From Caulobacter rhizosphaerae (GTDB lineage Bacteria > Pseudomonadota > Alphaproteobacteria > Caulobacterales > Caulobacteraceae): a stretch of 64,000 nucleotides of DNA. The stretch covers positions 868,001-932,000 of the forward strand of contig NZ_CP048815.1 of NCBI RefSeq assembly GCF_010977555.1, in the 5' to 3' direction. This document shows positions 25,972-35,318 of this stretch, in pieces (position 1 is the first letter of the stretch; each line of letters begins with the position of its first letter). The position numbers and the translations under genes are program-made. A model generated the notes under the pieces. It made no database searches. It saw only the letters and a list, made by a program, of their open reading frames with translations, and was not told the origin of the DNA.

Positions 25972-28900
25972 GTGAAAAGTTCGATCCGCGCGCGTCACTT
26001 GCTTGTTGCTGGCGCTTCGCTTGGTGTTCTTTGCGCGCTGGCCGGGCCGGTCGCGGCGCAGGATGCGCCCTCCGCGGCCAAGGACGACCAGGTCGTCGAC
26101 ACCGTGAAGGAAGTGGTCGTCACCGCGCGCCGCAGGGCGCTGCAAAGCGCCATCGAGATCAAGAAGAACTCCGACACGCTCGTCGACTCGGTCGTCGCCG
26201 ACGAGGCCGGCAAGCTGCCCGACAATTCGATCACCGAAGTTCTCCAGCGCGTGTCGGGCGTGTCGATCTCGCGCTTTGGCGGGACCAACGGCGGAAGCAC
26301 CGCGTTCCAGATCGAAGGTTCGGGCATTACCGTGCGCGGCCTTCCCTTCAATTCGAGCATGCTCAACGGCCAGCAGGTGTTCAGCGCCAACGGCGCAAGC
26401 GCCATCAGCTGGAACGAAGTCACGCCCGAGCTGATGGCCGGGGTCGATGTCTACAAAGGCACGCGCGCCGACCTCATCGAAGGGGGCGCGTCCGCGGTCA
26501 ATCTTCGCACCCATCTGCCCTTCGATTTCAAGGACACCCAGGTCAACCTCACCGTGGGCGGCAGCTACGGCACCCAGGCGAAAAAGGCTTCGCCCCGGGC
26601 TTCGGCCATGTTCTCGAAGCGTTTCGACACCAACATCGGCGAATTTGGCGTGTTGTGGGATCTGGCCTACAGCCGCCTGCACCAGCAAAGCAGCGACCTG
26701 CAGGTGGGCGCCATGTTCGCCCAGTATGCGCCGACCTCCACGCGCGACGATGATCTTGCCTTTGTTCCCAGTTCGTTCAACTGGAACACCAACAAGAGCA
26801 AGCGCGACCGGTACGGCTTCTATCAGGCTCTTCAGTGGAAGCCGGCTTCCAACCTGACGCTGACCAACACCGTGTTCTACTCGCAATATGTCGAGGATAG
26901 CCACGGAAACAGCGGTTCCTTGGGAACGAACCCATCCTCGACATCCGCAGTCATGCCCGTCGTCGGCAAGCCCGTCGAGTATGACGCCAACGGCGCCTTC
27001 CGTAAGGGAAGTCTCACCGTCGGGTCCACCGGCAATGCGGTGGAGTTCCAGAACATCACCCCCAGCTGGGTGCCTAGCTGGTACCAGCTCAATTGCGGCG
27101 CCACCTATGGCACTCCCGCATCGTCGATCCAGTGGGACTGGTCGGTTGATGGGGGTATCGAACCGGTTCCGTCGAATCCGAACTGGGATGGTAGGCGCCT
27201 GGCCCAGTGCGCGCCCGCCGCAACACTGAACCCCACCGGCGGCGCGACAGCGTCGCACAGCAAGAATTCCACGCTGGATATTTCGCAGAGCTTCGTCTGG
27301 ACCCCTGGGGACCGGGTGGCGGTGCGTGGCGGTGCGCAATATGTCCGTTCCCGCTCGACCGGGCAAAGCATGTATGTCGGCCTTAATCAGTCCAGCCCGC
27401 TGGTGACTTCGATGGACGTCGATCTAACGGGCTCGCTGCCGATCGTGTCTGGCCTGTCCCCTGCCGGCGTGCTCGACAAGAGTACGGCGTACTTGGCCAA
27501 TATGGGCTATCACAAACCCAAGAATGAAGGGGCGATGGTGGCCGCCCATATCGACCTTGAATACCGGGTCAGCGACGATGGATTCCTGCGCAGCATCACT
27601 GTTGGCGCTCGTACCTCCAACCGCAGCGAAAACGACAACTTCGCGGGAACCTATTTCGCGCCGCTAGGCCAGTCATGGATGGGAAGAAATTTCGGGACCC
27701 ATCTCGGGGACCCGACATTTGGGCCGGGGAATATTCAATATCTCAACAACCCAAATGTCCTGCCGTCGGATTATCAAGTCGCCACCTTCTCGAATTTCTT
27801 CGGCGGCAAAATGCCTCTTCCGTCGCAGGTTTTCGTCGCCAGCGACTCGGTCATGCAGAGCTATGACTGGTACCATTTGCTCACGACGTATAATGGCGAG
27901 GTCCCCGGCGGGACCGCGGATCAGTATTGGACGGCAAAGATTGATCAGGGCCTGAACAAGACCGATAGCCGCATCGTCAACCAGGCTGCCTATGTCCAGG
28001 CCAAGTTCGCGCATGATGGTATCGGATTCATTCCGGCGTTCTCGGGCAATATCGGCGTTCGTGTATTCCACGATTCCCTGCGGGCGAGCGGTTTGCTGCA
28101 AACGCCGGACGCCGACAGGCTTGTTCTGAGCGTCGCGGACAGCACGGCATACTTCAATGCGCAGCAGTTCCCGGGTGCGGGGAACCCGTACCCGACGACC
28201 TATTATTTTGACAAAACCTATGCCATGCAGACTCGCAGCTATGATTACACGCGCGTTCTGCCTGCGTTCAACATCAAGTTCGACCTATCCGACAAGTTCA
28301 TCATTCGGGGTGCGGCGTCGAAGTCGTCTGCTCCGCCGAATCTCAATGATATTCGCGCGGGCGGCGTCGTCGACGCGAGGACACTTGCCAACCCTACCAA
28401 TTCGCAGGCGCCGCCCATTCTCACGGGTTTTACCGCCCGTGACGCGGGCGCAAGTCTGAAGCCGACCATGATCACCAGCGAAGATCTGGCGTTCGAATTC
28501 TATCCGTCGTCGTCCAGCTTCTTGTACGCCAGCGTGTTCGCCAAGCAGATCGAGGATCATCCGCAGTTCTATTCGTTCATCGCCAGCAATCTTCCGGTTC
28601 CTGGGAAGGCCTACGCCAATGGTCAGACCCCCCCCACCGTGGGGTCGACGGATCCGGACGCGGGGACGCCGGCAAGCCTGGATCTTCCGTGGCTCTACAT
28701 GCAGAACAGGTCGGCGACGGAGAAGGCTACTATCAAGGGCTTTGAGATCGGTGGCCGCAAGTTCTTCGACCAGCTGCCGGGATTGTTTCGCGGGTTCGGC
28801 GTCGAAGGCAACGTGACCTACATCGACAGTAAAAACCCTGCCCAGCAGGCCAACAATATGTTGAGCCCGGGTCTCAATCCGGACGGCACTGTGCCGCAGA

Positions 28901-29337
28901 CCTACCCCAACCTGCCCTACGCCGGGTTGTCGAAGTGGGCCTACAACATCCAGCTGCTCTACAGCCGCGACAGGGTCAATTTCCGTCTGGCGTACAATTG
29001 GCGCAGCAAGGCGTTGCTGTCGACCAATGTCAATCCGCTGTCCTATTTGACGAGCGGCGGCAATCCCTACTCGCTCAACACCAGCCCGACCAACTTTGAC
29101 TCGGACCATTCCTATCCCGTGTACAACATGGTTCCGGCCTACATGTCGGCGGCCGGTTACCTGGATTTGGGTTTCGACTACAAGCTAAGCGAAAAGGTCT
29201 CGGTCTCGTTCAACGCCAACAACCTTCTCAACACCAAGTCGAAAACCGTTCAGGAACCTGTGCCTGGCGTGTACGTGCCCTATGATTACAACGTCAGCGA
29301 CCGGCGTTATGAGGTCACTATGCGGGCGCGCTTCTAA
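25972..29337 (+). CDS. large TonB-dependent receptor (1121 aa)
   Basis: Translation starts at GTG 25972 behind GGGGAGGG. The signal peptide MKSSIRARHLLVAGASLGVL ends near GPVAAQD. The TonB box is VKEVVVTARRRALQSA; the plug includes KLPDNSITEVLQRVSGVSI, GSGITVRGLPFNSSMLNGQ and VYKGTRADLIEGGASAVNL. The very long barrel ends at YEVTMRARF with a terminal Phe. At 1121 residues it belongs to the oversized receptors used for oligosaccharides. The third-position base use and several AT-rich stretches (about 27650-28550) differ from neighbouring genes, which may mean acquisition from a sphingomonad-like donor. The next gene is a halogenase and both operators in front are shared with the GH35 operon, so a plant-glycan ligand is likely. 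Confidence 0.94.
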   Translation: MKSSIRARHLLVAGASLGVLCALAGPVAAQDAPSAAKDDQVVDTVKEVVVTARRRALQSAIEIKKNSDTLVDSVVADEAGKLPDNSITEVLQRVSGVSISRFGGTNGGSTAFQIEGSGITVRGLPFNSSMLNGQQVFSANGASAISWNEVTPELMAGVDVYKGTRADLIEGGASAVNLRTHLPFDFKDTQVNLTVGGSYGTQAKKASPRASAMFSKRFDTNIGEFGVLWDLAYSRLHQQSSDLQVGAMFAQYAPTSTRDDDLAFVPSSFNWNTNKSKRDRYGFYQALQWKPASNLTLTNTVFYSQYVEDSHGNSGSLGTNPSSTSAVMPVVGKPVEYDANGAFRKGSLTVGSTGNAVEFQNITPSWVPSWYQLNCGATYGTPASSIQWDWSVDGGIEPVPSNPNWDGRRLAQCAPAATLNPTGGATASHSKNSTLDISQSFVWTPGDRVAVRGGAQYVRSRSTGQSMYVGLNQSSPLVTSMDVDLTGSLPIVSGLSPAGVLDKSTAYLANMGYHKPKNEGAMVAAHIDLEYRVSDDGFLRSITVGARTSNRSENDNFAGTYFAPLGQSWMGRNFGTHLGDPTFGPGNIQYLNNPNVLPSDYQVATFSNFFGGKMPLPSQVFVASDSVMQSYDWYHLLTTYNGEVPGGTADQYWTAKIDQGLNKTDSRIVNQAAYVQAKFAHDGIGFIPAFSGNIGVRVFHDSLRASGLLQTPDADRLVLSVADSTAYFNAQQFPGAGNPYPTTYYFDKTYAMQTRSYDYTRVLPAFNIKFDLSDKFIIRGAASKSSAPPNLNDIRAGGVVDARTLANPTNSQAPPILTGFTARDAGASLKPTMITSEDLAFEFYPSSSSFLYASVFAKQIEDHPQFYSFIASNLPVPGKAYANGQTPPTVGSTDPDAGTPASLDLPWLYMQNRSATEKATIKGFEIGGRKFFDQLPGLFRGFGVEGNVTYIDSKNPAQQANNMLSPGLNPDGTVPQTYPNLPYAGLSKWAYNIQLLYSRDRVNFRLAYNWRSKALLSTNVNPLSYLTSGGNPYSLNTSPTNFDSDHSYPVYNMVPAYMSAAGYLDLGFDYKLSEKVSVSFNANNLLNTKSKTVQEPVPGVYVPYDYNVSDRRYEVTMRARF

Positions 29338-29349
29338 CGATCTGAACGG

Positions 29350-29380
29350 GGAAGGGCGCTTCATCCAGAAGCGCCCTTCC
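29350..29380 (+). terminator. strong hairpin after the large receptor gene
   Basis: GGAAGGGCGCTTC (29350-29362) and GAAGCGCCCTTCC (29368-29380) form a perfect 13-bp stem with loop ATCCA, starting 13 bases after the receptor stop and followed by TCCTTGG. It would end or reduce transcription before the halogenase gene, mirroring the hairpin after the receptor at 17105. Confidence 0.75.
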
Positions 29381-29534
29381 TCCTTGGAATACAGTCTTGC
29401 GGCCGGGCCATGCCCGGTCGCCTGTCGCCGGCGCGGCGAGTTGGCGCGCCTTGACCGACATCCAACCCCCGCATAGGCCTGAAACCCATCCCCGGCGGGC
29501 ACGGCGCCGGCTAGGTTCATGGCGAGGCATGTTT

Positions 29535-31025
29535 ATGAACAGCGGCCATCAACAGGATATCGTCATTCTGGGCGGCGGCGCGGCGGGCTGGATCGCGGCC
29601 GCGCTGCTGGCCAAGAAGACGGGTCGCCATCAAACGCGCATCACTCTGGTCGAATCCGAGGAGATCGGCATCATCGGCGTCGGCGAGGCGACGGTCCCGG
29701 TGCTGGCGCAATGCAACGCCCTGCTCGGCATCGATGAATCCGACTTTGTTCGCCGCACCCAGGGCACGTTCAAGCTGGGCATTGAATTCTGCGACTGGGG
29801 CGTTGCCGGAAACCGGCATTTCCACGCGTTCAGCGACTATGGTCACCAGGTTGAAGGCGTGGCGCCCCACCATTATTGGCTGAGGTTGCGGCAATCAGGC
29901 GACGACCATCCGATTGATGACTATTCGTTCGCCTACGCCGTCGCGAAAAACAACAAATTCGCCCCCACCGATCCGCAGAATCCGCGCTACCACCACGCCT
30001 ATCATTTCGATGCGGCGCTGTACGCCCGCTACCTGCGGGACGTGGCGACCGAGCTGGGCGTGCAGCGCATCGAAGGCAAGATGACGCACGTCGATCTGGA
30101 TGGCGAGACGGGCGATATCGCCGCCATCCATCTTGCCAACGGCGTCACGGTCGCTGGCGACCTGTTCCTGGATTGCACCGGCTTCGCCTCCGAATTGCTG
30201 GGAAAGGCGTTGAACACGCCGTTCGTCGATTGGTCGCGCTGGTTGCTTTGCGACAGGGCCATGGCGGCGCCGTCGAAACGCCCCGACGAGCCTACGCCGT
30301 TTACGCGATCCACCGCGCACGCCGGGGGCTGGCGCTGGACCATTCCGCTGCAACACCGCAGCGGCAACGGCATGGTCTATAGTTCGGAATTCTGGAGCGA
30401 CGACGCGGCGCGCGACGCCTTGCTGGGCAATCTCGACGGCGAACCGCTGGCCGAGCCGCGGCTGTTCCGCTTCACCTCCGGCCATCGCAAGCAGTTCTGG
30501 AACCGCAATTGCGTGGGCATCGGTTTCGCCTCCAGCTTTCTCGAACCTCTGGAATCCACCGGACTGCAGTTGATCGTCATGGGGGTCTTGAAGTTGCTTC
30601 GGTACTTCCCCGAACGGACGATCGATCCGGTTCTGCGCGACGAATATAACCAACTCTCCACCCGCGAGATCGAGCGGATCCGCGACTTCATCATTGCGCA
30701 CTACTACCTCTCGCGCCGGCCCGAACCCCTGTGGGCGGCGTGCCGCGACATCGAGATACCCGACAGTCTTCGGCACAAGCTCGATGTCTGGAACGCCACC
30801 GGACAAATCGCGCTGGGCGATTCGGAATCCTATATGGAGCCGAGCTGGCTCGCGATCCTGCTGGGCAACGGCGTCATTCCGGCGCGCTACAACATATCGG
30901 CGGACCTCTATCCGCTGGACCAGATCCGCAAGGGCATGGACCTGCGCCGCGAAGAGATCATCCGTTCGGCCCAGTCGGTCCCGTCGCATCAGGATTTCAT
31001 CGACCGCCACTGCAAGGCGTCCTAG
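29535..31025 (+). CDS. tryptophan-halogenase-family flavoprotein (canonical motifs)
   Basis: ATG 29535 is preferred to ATG 29529 because the CGAGG box is then seven bases upstream; the product is 496 residues. It has the FAD motif IVILGGGAAGWIAAALL, GVGEATVP, the FKLGIEFCDW segment with the family lysine, DCTGFASELLGK, the intact WxWxIP signature in GGWRWTIPLQHR, and FLEPLESTGLQLI. This is the PrnA/RebH superfamily, in the branch found next to outer-membrane receptors. Its signature is complete, unlike the copy at 15492. It follows the large receptor after a hairpin and converges on an esterase gene. Substrate unknown. Confidence 0.92.
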   Translation: MNSGHQQDIVILGGGAAGWIAAALLAKKTGRHQTRITLVESEEIGIIGVGEATVPVLAQCNALLGIDESDFVRRTQGTFKLGIEFCDWGVAGNRHFHAFSDYGHQVEGVAPHHYWLRLRQSGDDHPIDDYSFAYAVAKNNKFAPTDPQNPRYHHAYHFDAALYARYLRDVATELGVQRIEGKMTHVDLDGETGDIAAIHLANGVTVAGDLFLDCTGFASELLGKALNTPFVDWSRWLLCDRAMAAPSKRPDEPTPFTRSTAHAGGWRWTIPLQHRSGNGMVYSSEFWSDDAARDALLGNLDGEPLAEPRLFRFTSGHRKQFWNRNCVGIGFASSFLEPLESTGLQLIVMGVLKLLRYFPERTIDPVLRDEYNQLSTREIERIRDFIIAHYYLSRRPEPLWAACRDIEIPDSLRHKLDVWNATGQIALGDSESYMEPSWLAILLGNGVIPARYNISADLYPLDQIRKGMDLRREEIIRSAQSVPSHQDFIDRHCKAS

Positions 31026-31091
31026 CGGCGCCGGCCCGCTGGAGCATTTGCTGGCCGGTCCGCGTCAGGGTCGGGTCGCGGGCGATGAGCC

Positions 31092-32087
31092 CTAAGCGAA
31101 CAGCTTTTCCTGGCGTGCGAAGTTGATGAACAGCGGCAACCACGGGCCGTCCGGACTGCCCGGCTGGGGGCGTGCGCCGAAGCCATGACCGCCGTGGGCG
31201 AACAGGTGGGTCTCAACCGGGATCTTGGCCGCTACCATGGCGTCGCGAAGCCGCACCGTATTGGCCACGGGCACCAGGTCGTCGTCCTCGGCGTGCACCA
31301 GGAAGGTCGGCGCGGCCGCCGAGGTGACGTTGAGATCGGGCGACCACTCGCGGATCTGGGCCGCCGTGGGCGGGCCGCCGAACAGGGACGGCGCCACGCC
31401 GCCGTAGGCATAGGCCGGGTCGACGCTTTGCACCGGATAGATCGGCGCCGCCAGCAGAGGCCGGGCGCTGAGCTGGTCCGCGGCGTCGACAGGCTTGTAG
31501 AACGGCGTCGAATGCCGCGTCGCGAGCGTCGTCGTCAGGAAACCGCCCGCGCTGAAGCCCATGACGCCGACCCGCTCGGGGTCAAGCTGGAAGCGCGCGG
31601 CGTTGGCGCGAATGAGGCGCATCGCCCGCTGGGCGTCGGCCGGCCCGACAGCGGCTGGATCCGCCCAGCCGTCCCTCGCCAGGCGATAGATCAGCACGAA
31701 ACAGCTGATGCCCGCCCGATTGAGGACGTCGGCGATGTGGTAGCCCTCGTGATCGAAATAGTTCCACTCGAAGCCCCCGCCCGGAATGATCAGCATGGCC
31801 GAACCATTGGGCTGGGCCGCCGGCAAAGCGATCATGTGCGGCTTGGAGACGCCCTTCATGCGCCGGCTGCTATAGCCGGGGCTGGACGAGGTCTGCTCGA
31901 CGACCTCGGCCATGTCGGGATGCAGGGCGCCGGCCGGCGGACGGGGCCACAGTCCGATGATCTCGCCCGCGCCCGCGGAAGCGGACTGGGCCAGCGCCGG
32001 GGCGGCCGCGCCCACGCCCAAGCCGATCGCCGACGCGCCGGCCAGGACCAGGGGCGATTTCACAAGATCGCGTCGTGAGAGGCTCAT
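31092..32087 (-). CDS. Tat-exported alpha/beta-hydrolase, acetylesterase-like
   Basis: The 331-residue precursor starts MSLSRRDLVKSPLVLAGASA, a twin-arginine signal, cleaved near APALAQS. The hydrolase core shows IIPGGGFEWNYFDHEGYHIA, the serine elbow VMGFSAGGFL, Asp in VHAEDDDLVP and His in AHGGHGFGARP. It is of the same BD-FAE/acetyl-esterase type as the product at 11702 but only distantly similar. It follows the GH27 gene by 51 bases in the same operon, and would deacetylate the sugar chains that GH27 then trims. Which ester it cleaves is not visible. Confidence 0.87.
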   Translation of the reverse strand: MSLSRRDLVKSPLVLAGASAIGLGVGAAAPALAQSASAGAGEIIGLWPRPPAGALHPDMAEVVEQTSSSPGYSSRRMKGVSKPHMIALPAAQPNGSAMLIIPGGGFEWNYFDHEGYHIADVLNRAGISCFVLIYRLARDGWADPAAVGPADAQRAMRLIRANAARFQLDPERVGVMGFSAGGFLTTTLATRHSTPFYKPVDAADQLSARPLLAAPIYPVQSVDPAYAYGGVAPSLFGGPPTAAQIREWSPDLNVTSAAAPTFLVHAEDDDLVPVANTVRLRDAMVAAKIPVETHLFAHGGHGFGARPQPGSPDGPWLPLFINFARQEKLFA

Positions 32088-32138
32088 ACAAACTCCTGTA
32101 CTGCGTCCGGACCTGCGGCTCTTTGGAGGGGCGCGGCC

Positions 32139-34052
32139 CTAGTCGCTGAGCAGCGCCGCGTCGCCCCAGGTGACGACCGTGGGCGCCTTGTTCCTGGCGG
32201 ATTTGCCGCGCGCCACCAGCTCGACGATCTTCACGCCGACGATGTCGGCGCTCAGGGTCTGCGCCGTCTGGCCAAAGCGGGTCGGCTTGGACGTCGCCAG
32301 GAGCTTGCCGTCGCCATAGACGGAGAAGGTCACGGCGTCATCCGTGTCGAACGTCGAGTCATCGACTCCGACCTCGGCGGTGAAGCGACGGAATTGGCCG
32401 TCGGCCCGAACCTCGAGCCGCGAGTTGGCGAGCACGCCCAGGCCCGTCCCATACGCCTTGCCGTCGACGCGCAAGGTCTGCCGGTAGGGCGTGGCGTCGG
32501 CCTGCGCGCCGCCCCATCCGGTATAGGCTGGTGGTTCGCCGTCGTCGGCCGTGCCGCCCCAGGGACTGCGCATCCGATGGATCGTGGGATCGGGCTGGGG
32601 AATGGCCACGCCGTCGACGGCCGGATTCACGCGTCCGGGCATTTCCGACAGATAAAGGCCCTTGGAGAGCGTACGCGCGCCAGCGGCGTCGAAGACAAGC
32701 GTCTGGCGCGGGTCGAGATGCAGCTTGGTCTCGCCGGAGAACGCGGGCAGCGTCGCGCCGGTCCACAGGTCCTTGAGCGTCACCGGCGCCGTCGCGGCGA
32801 ACTTCATGTGGCCCGCCGTCAGCGTCACCTCGGTCGGCGCAAGTCCGCGGTTGAAGATCGCCACCGCCTTGTGGCCGTTGCTCAGCGTCTTGACCAGGAT
32901 CTGGACGTCGTCGCTGTCGTAGGCCAGGACCGCCTGGTTGCCCGCCGGGTCCTGATCGACGGCGATGATGTCGGCGTTGCCCAGGATGTCCATCAGCGGT
33001 TGCGGCGCGTTCCTCAGGTCATAGCCGATCAGAAGCGGCGCCGACAGCATCGACCACAGCGCAAAGTGCGACTTGGCCTCCGTCAGATGATGTTCGTCGA
33101 AGTCTCCGTGACCGACGAACAGCATGTCCGGATCGTTCCAGGAGCCGGGGTGCGCGTAGAGCGCGCGGTTGGCCGCGCTGTCGAAATTGGCCAGCATCCG
33201 CGTCCAGCTGGGCGTGATGTCGTCGCTGGTCCGCGACAGGTTGCCGACGTCCTTGGCCCAGGCGCGAACATCGGCCGCGCCCCAAGCGCAGATCGAAAAG
33301 ACGTAATCCCCATCGGGATTTGTGCGGGCCAGGGCGTCGGCGACCTGCTGGTAGAGCGCGCGGACGGCCGCGATGTCGGTGCGGCGGATTTCCTTGAAGT
33401 CGATCAATGGGCCGAGCGCGCGGTACTGGCCGGACTTGACGCCGCCGCTGTCCGGACCGAAGGCGCGGATGCCGCAGGCGTCGACCTTGATGTAGTCGAA
33501 CGCCCAGTCCTTGAAATAGAGCGCGATGTCCTGCTCGACATGGCCGTGCAGCCCGACCTCGCGCTCGGCGACCGTGCCCTCGGGGAGGTTGGGGGCGTTC
33601 GGCGCGAAGGCCTGCGAACAGTTGTTGGCGCCGATGTCCGAATAGATGCCGGCCTTCAGGCCCATGGCGTGGATGCGGTCGGTGAACGGCTTGAAGCTGG
33701 TCTGTTCGGCGCCGCCGACCGCGGCGGACGGAAAGATCGAGGTGCGCACGATCATGCGGCCGTCCGTGGCCCGTCGCTTCAGCCACCAGCCGTCGTCGAT
33801 GTTGATGTAGCGGTAGCCCTTGGCGGCCAGGCCGCTGTCAACGATGGCCTTGGCGGAATCCAGAACCTTGGCTTCGGTGAGGTCGGTGTGGAAGGCGTTC
33901 CACGAGTTCCACCCCATGGGGGGCTTGGCCGCCTGTCCAGTCGTCACCGCGGTCCAGTGACCGGTCGGCGCCAGCGAGTCGGTCGCGGCATATGCCGCGC
34001 CGCCATAACATAGCGCCAATGCAAGACAGCCGATTACGCCAGAACGCTTCAT
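32139..34052 (-). CDS. GH27 alpha-galactosidase with C-terminal NPCBM domain
   Basis: The start at ATG 34052 has GGGGAAA five bases upstream and gives 637 residues with a signal peptide ending near AAYAATD. GH27 motifs are PPMGWNSWNAF, GYRYINIDDGWW, the nucleophile Asp in FDYIKVDACG, and the acid/base Asp in SRTSDDITPSW. The catalytic barrel ends about residue 360, followed by a beta-sandwich and, from about residue 480, a novel putative carbohydrate-binding module (NPCBM: TPYRQTLRVDGKAYGTGLG, EVGVDDS, VTFSVYGDGKLL). Family members release terminal alpha-galactose or beta-arabinopyranose. It is divergent from an IclR regulator. Confidence 0.93.
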   Translation of the reverse strand: MKRSGVIGCLALALCYGGAAYAATDSLAPTGHWTAVTTGQAAKPPMGWNSWNAFHTDLTEAKVLDSAKAIVDSGLAAKGYRYINIDDGWWLKRRATDGRMIVRTSIFPSAAVGGAEQTSFKPFTDRIHAMGLKAGIYSDIGANNCSQAFAPNAPNLPEGTVAEREVGLHGHVEQDIALYFKDWAFDYIKVDACGIRAFGPDSGGVKSGQYRALGPLIDFKEIRRTDIAAVRALYQQVADALARTNPDGDYVFSICAWGAADVRAWAKDVGNLSRTSDDITPSWTRMLANFDSAANRALYAHPGSWNDPDMLFVGHGDFDEHHLTEAKSHFALWSMLSAPLLIGYDLRNAPQPLMDILGNADIIAVDQDPAGNQAVLAYDSDDVQILVKTLSNGHKAVAIFNRGLAPTEVTLTAGHMKFAATAPVTLKDLWTGATLPAFSGETKLHLDPRQTLVFDAAGARTLSKGLYLSEMPGRVNPAVDGVAIPQPDPTIHRMRSPWGGTADDGEPPAYTGWGGAQADATPYRQTLRVDGKAYGTGLGVLANSRLEVRADGQFRRFTAEVGVDDSTFDTDDAVTFSVYGDGKLLATSKPTRFGQTAQTLSADIVGVKIVELVARGKSARNKAPTVVTWGDAALLSD

Positions 34053-34478
34053 GATTTCCCCACTAATTCCCAACCCGGATTCTTTTTAGACAGGGGCCGT
34101 TGCTCTGAAAGCAGAACCTTGCATTGAATTTCAGGCAACGCCCGATTTCCACGGACCGATTGAGTTCCAACCGAACGGCTTTCCCGCATTGAGAAAAAGC
34201 GCCCCAGACCATTCCGCCCAGCCCGCCGCTGAAGGAGGGCTCTCGCGGCGGTCCGCCGTGCTTTTGATTTATCCTACAATAGTTGGCCGGTCACCGTTTT
34301 CTTATCAAAACATTTTCATACGCGAAGGCGGCGCTTCCGGCGCTGTGCAGTCGTTGGCGCGCCCAGCGCGGACAGGGCAGGGCGCAGCCGGACCCGACCC
34401 GTTAGCGGGACCCGTCCGGCTTGCCGGGGCGCGAGCCGGAAGCTAGAGGCTGGAAGGTCAGGTTTCGAAGGTCCCGCC
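34053..34478. promoter_or_regulatory. divergent promoter region, GH27 versus IclR
   Basis: This 426-base gap is AT-rich around 34265-34325 (TTTTGATTTATCCTACAATAG and a T-rich run with ATCAAAACATTTTCATA), where the IclR promoter probably lies. An interrupted inverted repeat, GTTGCTCTGAAA (34099-34110) with TTTCAGGCAAC (34129-34139), sits 47 bases before the GH27 start. It may be the IclR operator or a leader hairpin. No small gene is evident. Confidence 0.5.
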
Positions 34479-35231
34479 ATGTCGGATCGCAAGTACACCG
34501 CGCCGGCCCTGGAGAAGGGGCTGGACATCCTCGATCTGCTGGCGGCCCACGGCCAGGCCATGACGCTTTCCCAGATCTCGGTGGCGCTGGAACGGTCGGT
34601 CGGCGAGATCTTCCGGATGATCCACGTGCTGGAGTTCAAGGGCTTCATCGAGACGGCCCCGGGCGCGGAAGGCTATGAGCTGACCAACCGGCTGTTTCGC
34701 CTGGGCATGGCGCGCGCGCCGGTCAAGACCCTGCTGGAGGCGGCGCTGCCGCCGATGCGCGAGCTGGCCGCGCGGGTCGAGCAGTCCTGCCACCTGGCCC
34801 AGGCCTCGCGCGAACAGATCGTCGTCGTGGCCCGGATCGAGAACCCCGGCTACTACGGCTATTCGGTGCGCACCGGCCATCGGCGCGACATCGTGGAGGC
34901 GACCTCGGGGATGGTGCTCTACGCCTTCCAGCCGCCGCCCGTGCAGGCCCGGTGGCGCGAGGTGATCTTCGCCGGGGTTTCGCCGGCCGACCAGACCGCG
35001 TTCCTGGCCCATGCCGAGCGCGTGGTCCGGCAAGGCTATTGGCGCGCCGAAAGCGACCTGGCGCCGAACATCACCGACGTCTCCGCGCCCATCATGGCCG
35101 ACGGCGCGGCCATCGCGGCCCTGACCATGCCCTACATCTGCAAGCGTGGCGTGCGGCCGGTGGAAGAGACCATCGCCGAGGTCCAGGCCACCGCCGCGGC
35201 CATCTCGCGCGAGATCCAGGGCGTCGCCTGA
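34479..35231 (+). CDS. IclR-family transcriptional regulator
   Basis: The 250-residue protein has an N-terminal winged helix (ALEKGLDILDLLAAHGQAMTL to LSQISVALERSVGEIFRMIHVLEFKGFI, key residues G, I, L, S, A, R, L, G) and the C-terminal IclR effector domain (LAQASREQIVVVARIE, SGMVLYAFQP, SDVSAPI-like TDVSAPIMADG, AALTMPYI). IclR proteins bind small acids or sugars. It stands between the divergent GH27-esterase operon and the convergent end of the seven-gene glycosidase operon, so it is the likely local regulator of the region. Confidence 0.92.
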   Translation: MSDRKYTAPALEKGLDILDLLAAHGQAMTLSQISVALERSVGEIFRMIHVLEFKGFIETAPGAEGYELTNRLFRLGMARAPVKTLLEAALPPMRELAARVEQSCHLAQASREQIVVVARIENPGYYGYSVRTGHRRDIVEATSGMVLYAFQPPPVQARWREVIFAGVSPADQTAFLAHAERVVRQGYWRAESDLAPNITDVSAPIMADGAAIAALTMPYICKRGVRPVEETIAEVQATAAAISREIQGVA

Positions 35232-35274
35232 AAACACCCCGACCGGCCGGACGTGGCCCAGCCGGTCCAGATCA

Positions 35275-35314
35275 GATCCGCTGAGCCGACCGCCGCCGAC
35301 CGGCTCAGCGGATC
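35275..35314. terminator. 14-bp perfect hairpin, bidirectional terminator
   Basis: GATCCGCTGAGCCG (35275-35288) and CGGCTCAGCGGATC (35301-35314) form a perfect 14-bp stem with a 12-base loop between the convergent IclR and GH62 genes, four bases after the GH62 stop. A second stem (GACCGGC 35241-35247 with GCCGGTC 35261-35267) lies nearer the IclR stop. Lack of a T tract suggests strength from the stem alone. Confidence 0.7.
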
Positions 35315-35318
35315 CAGG

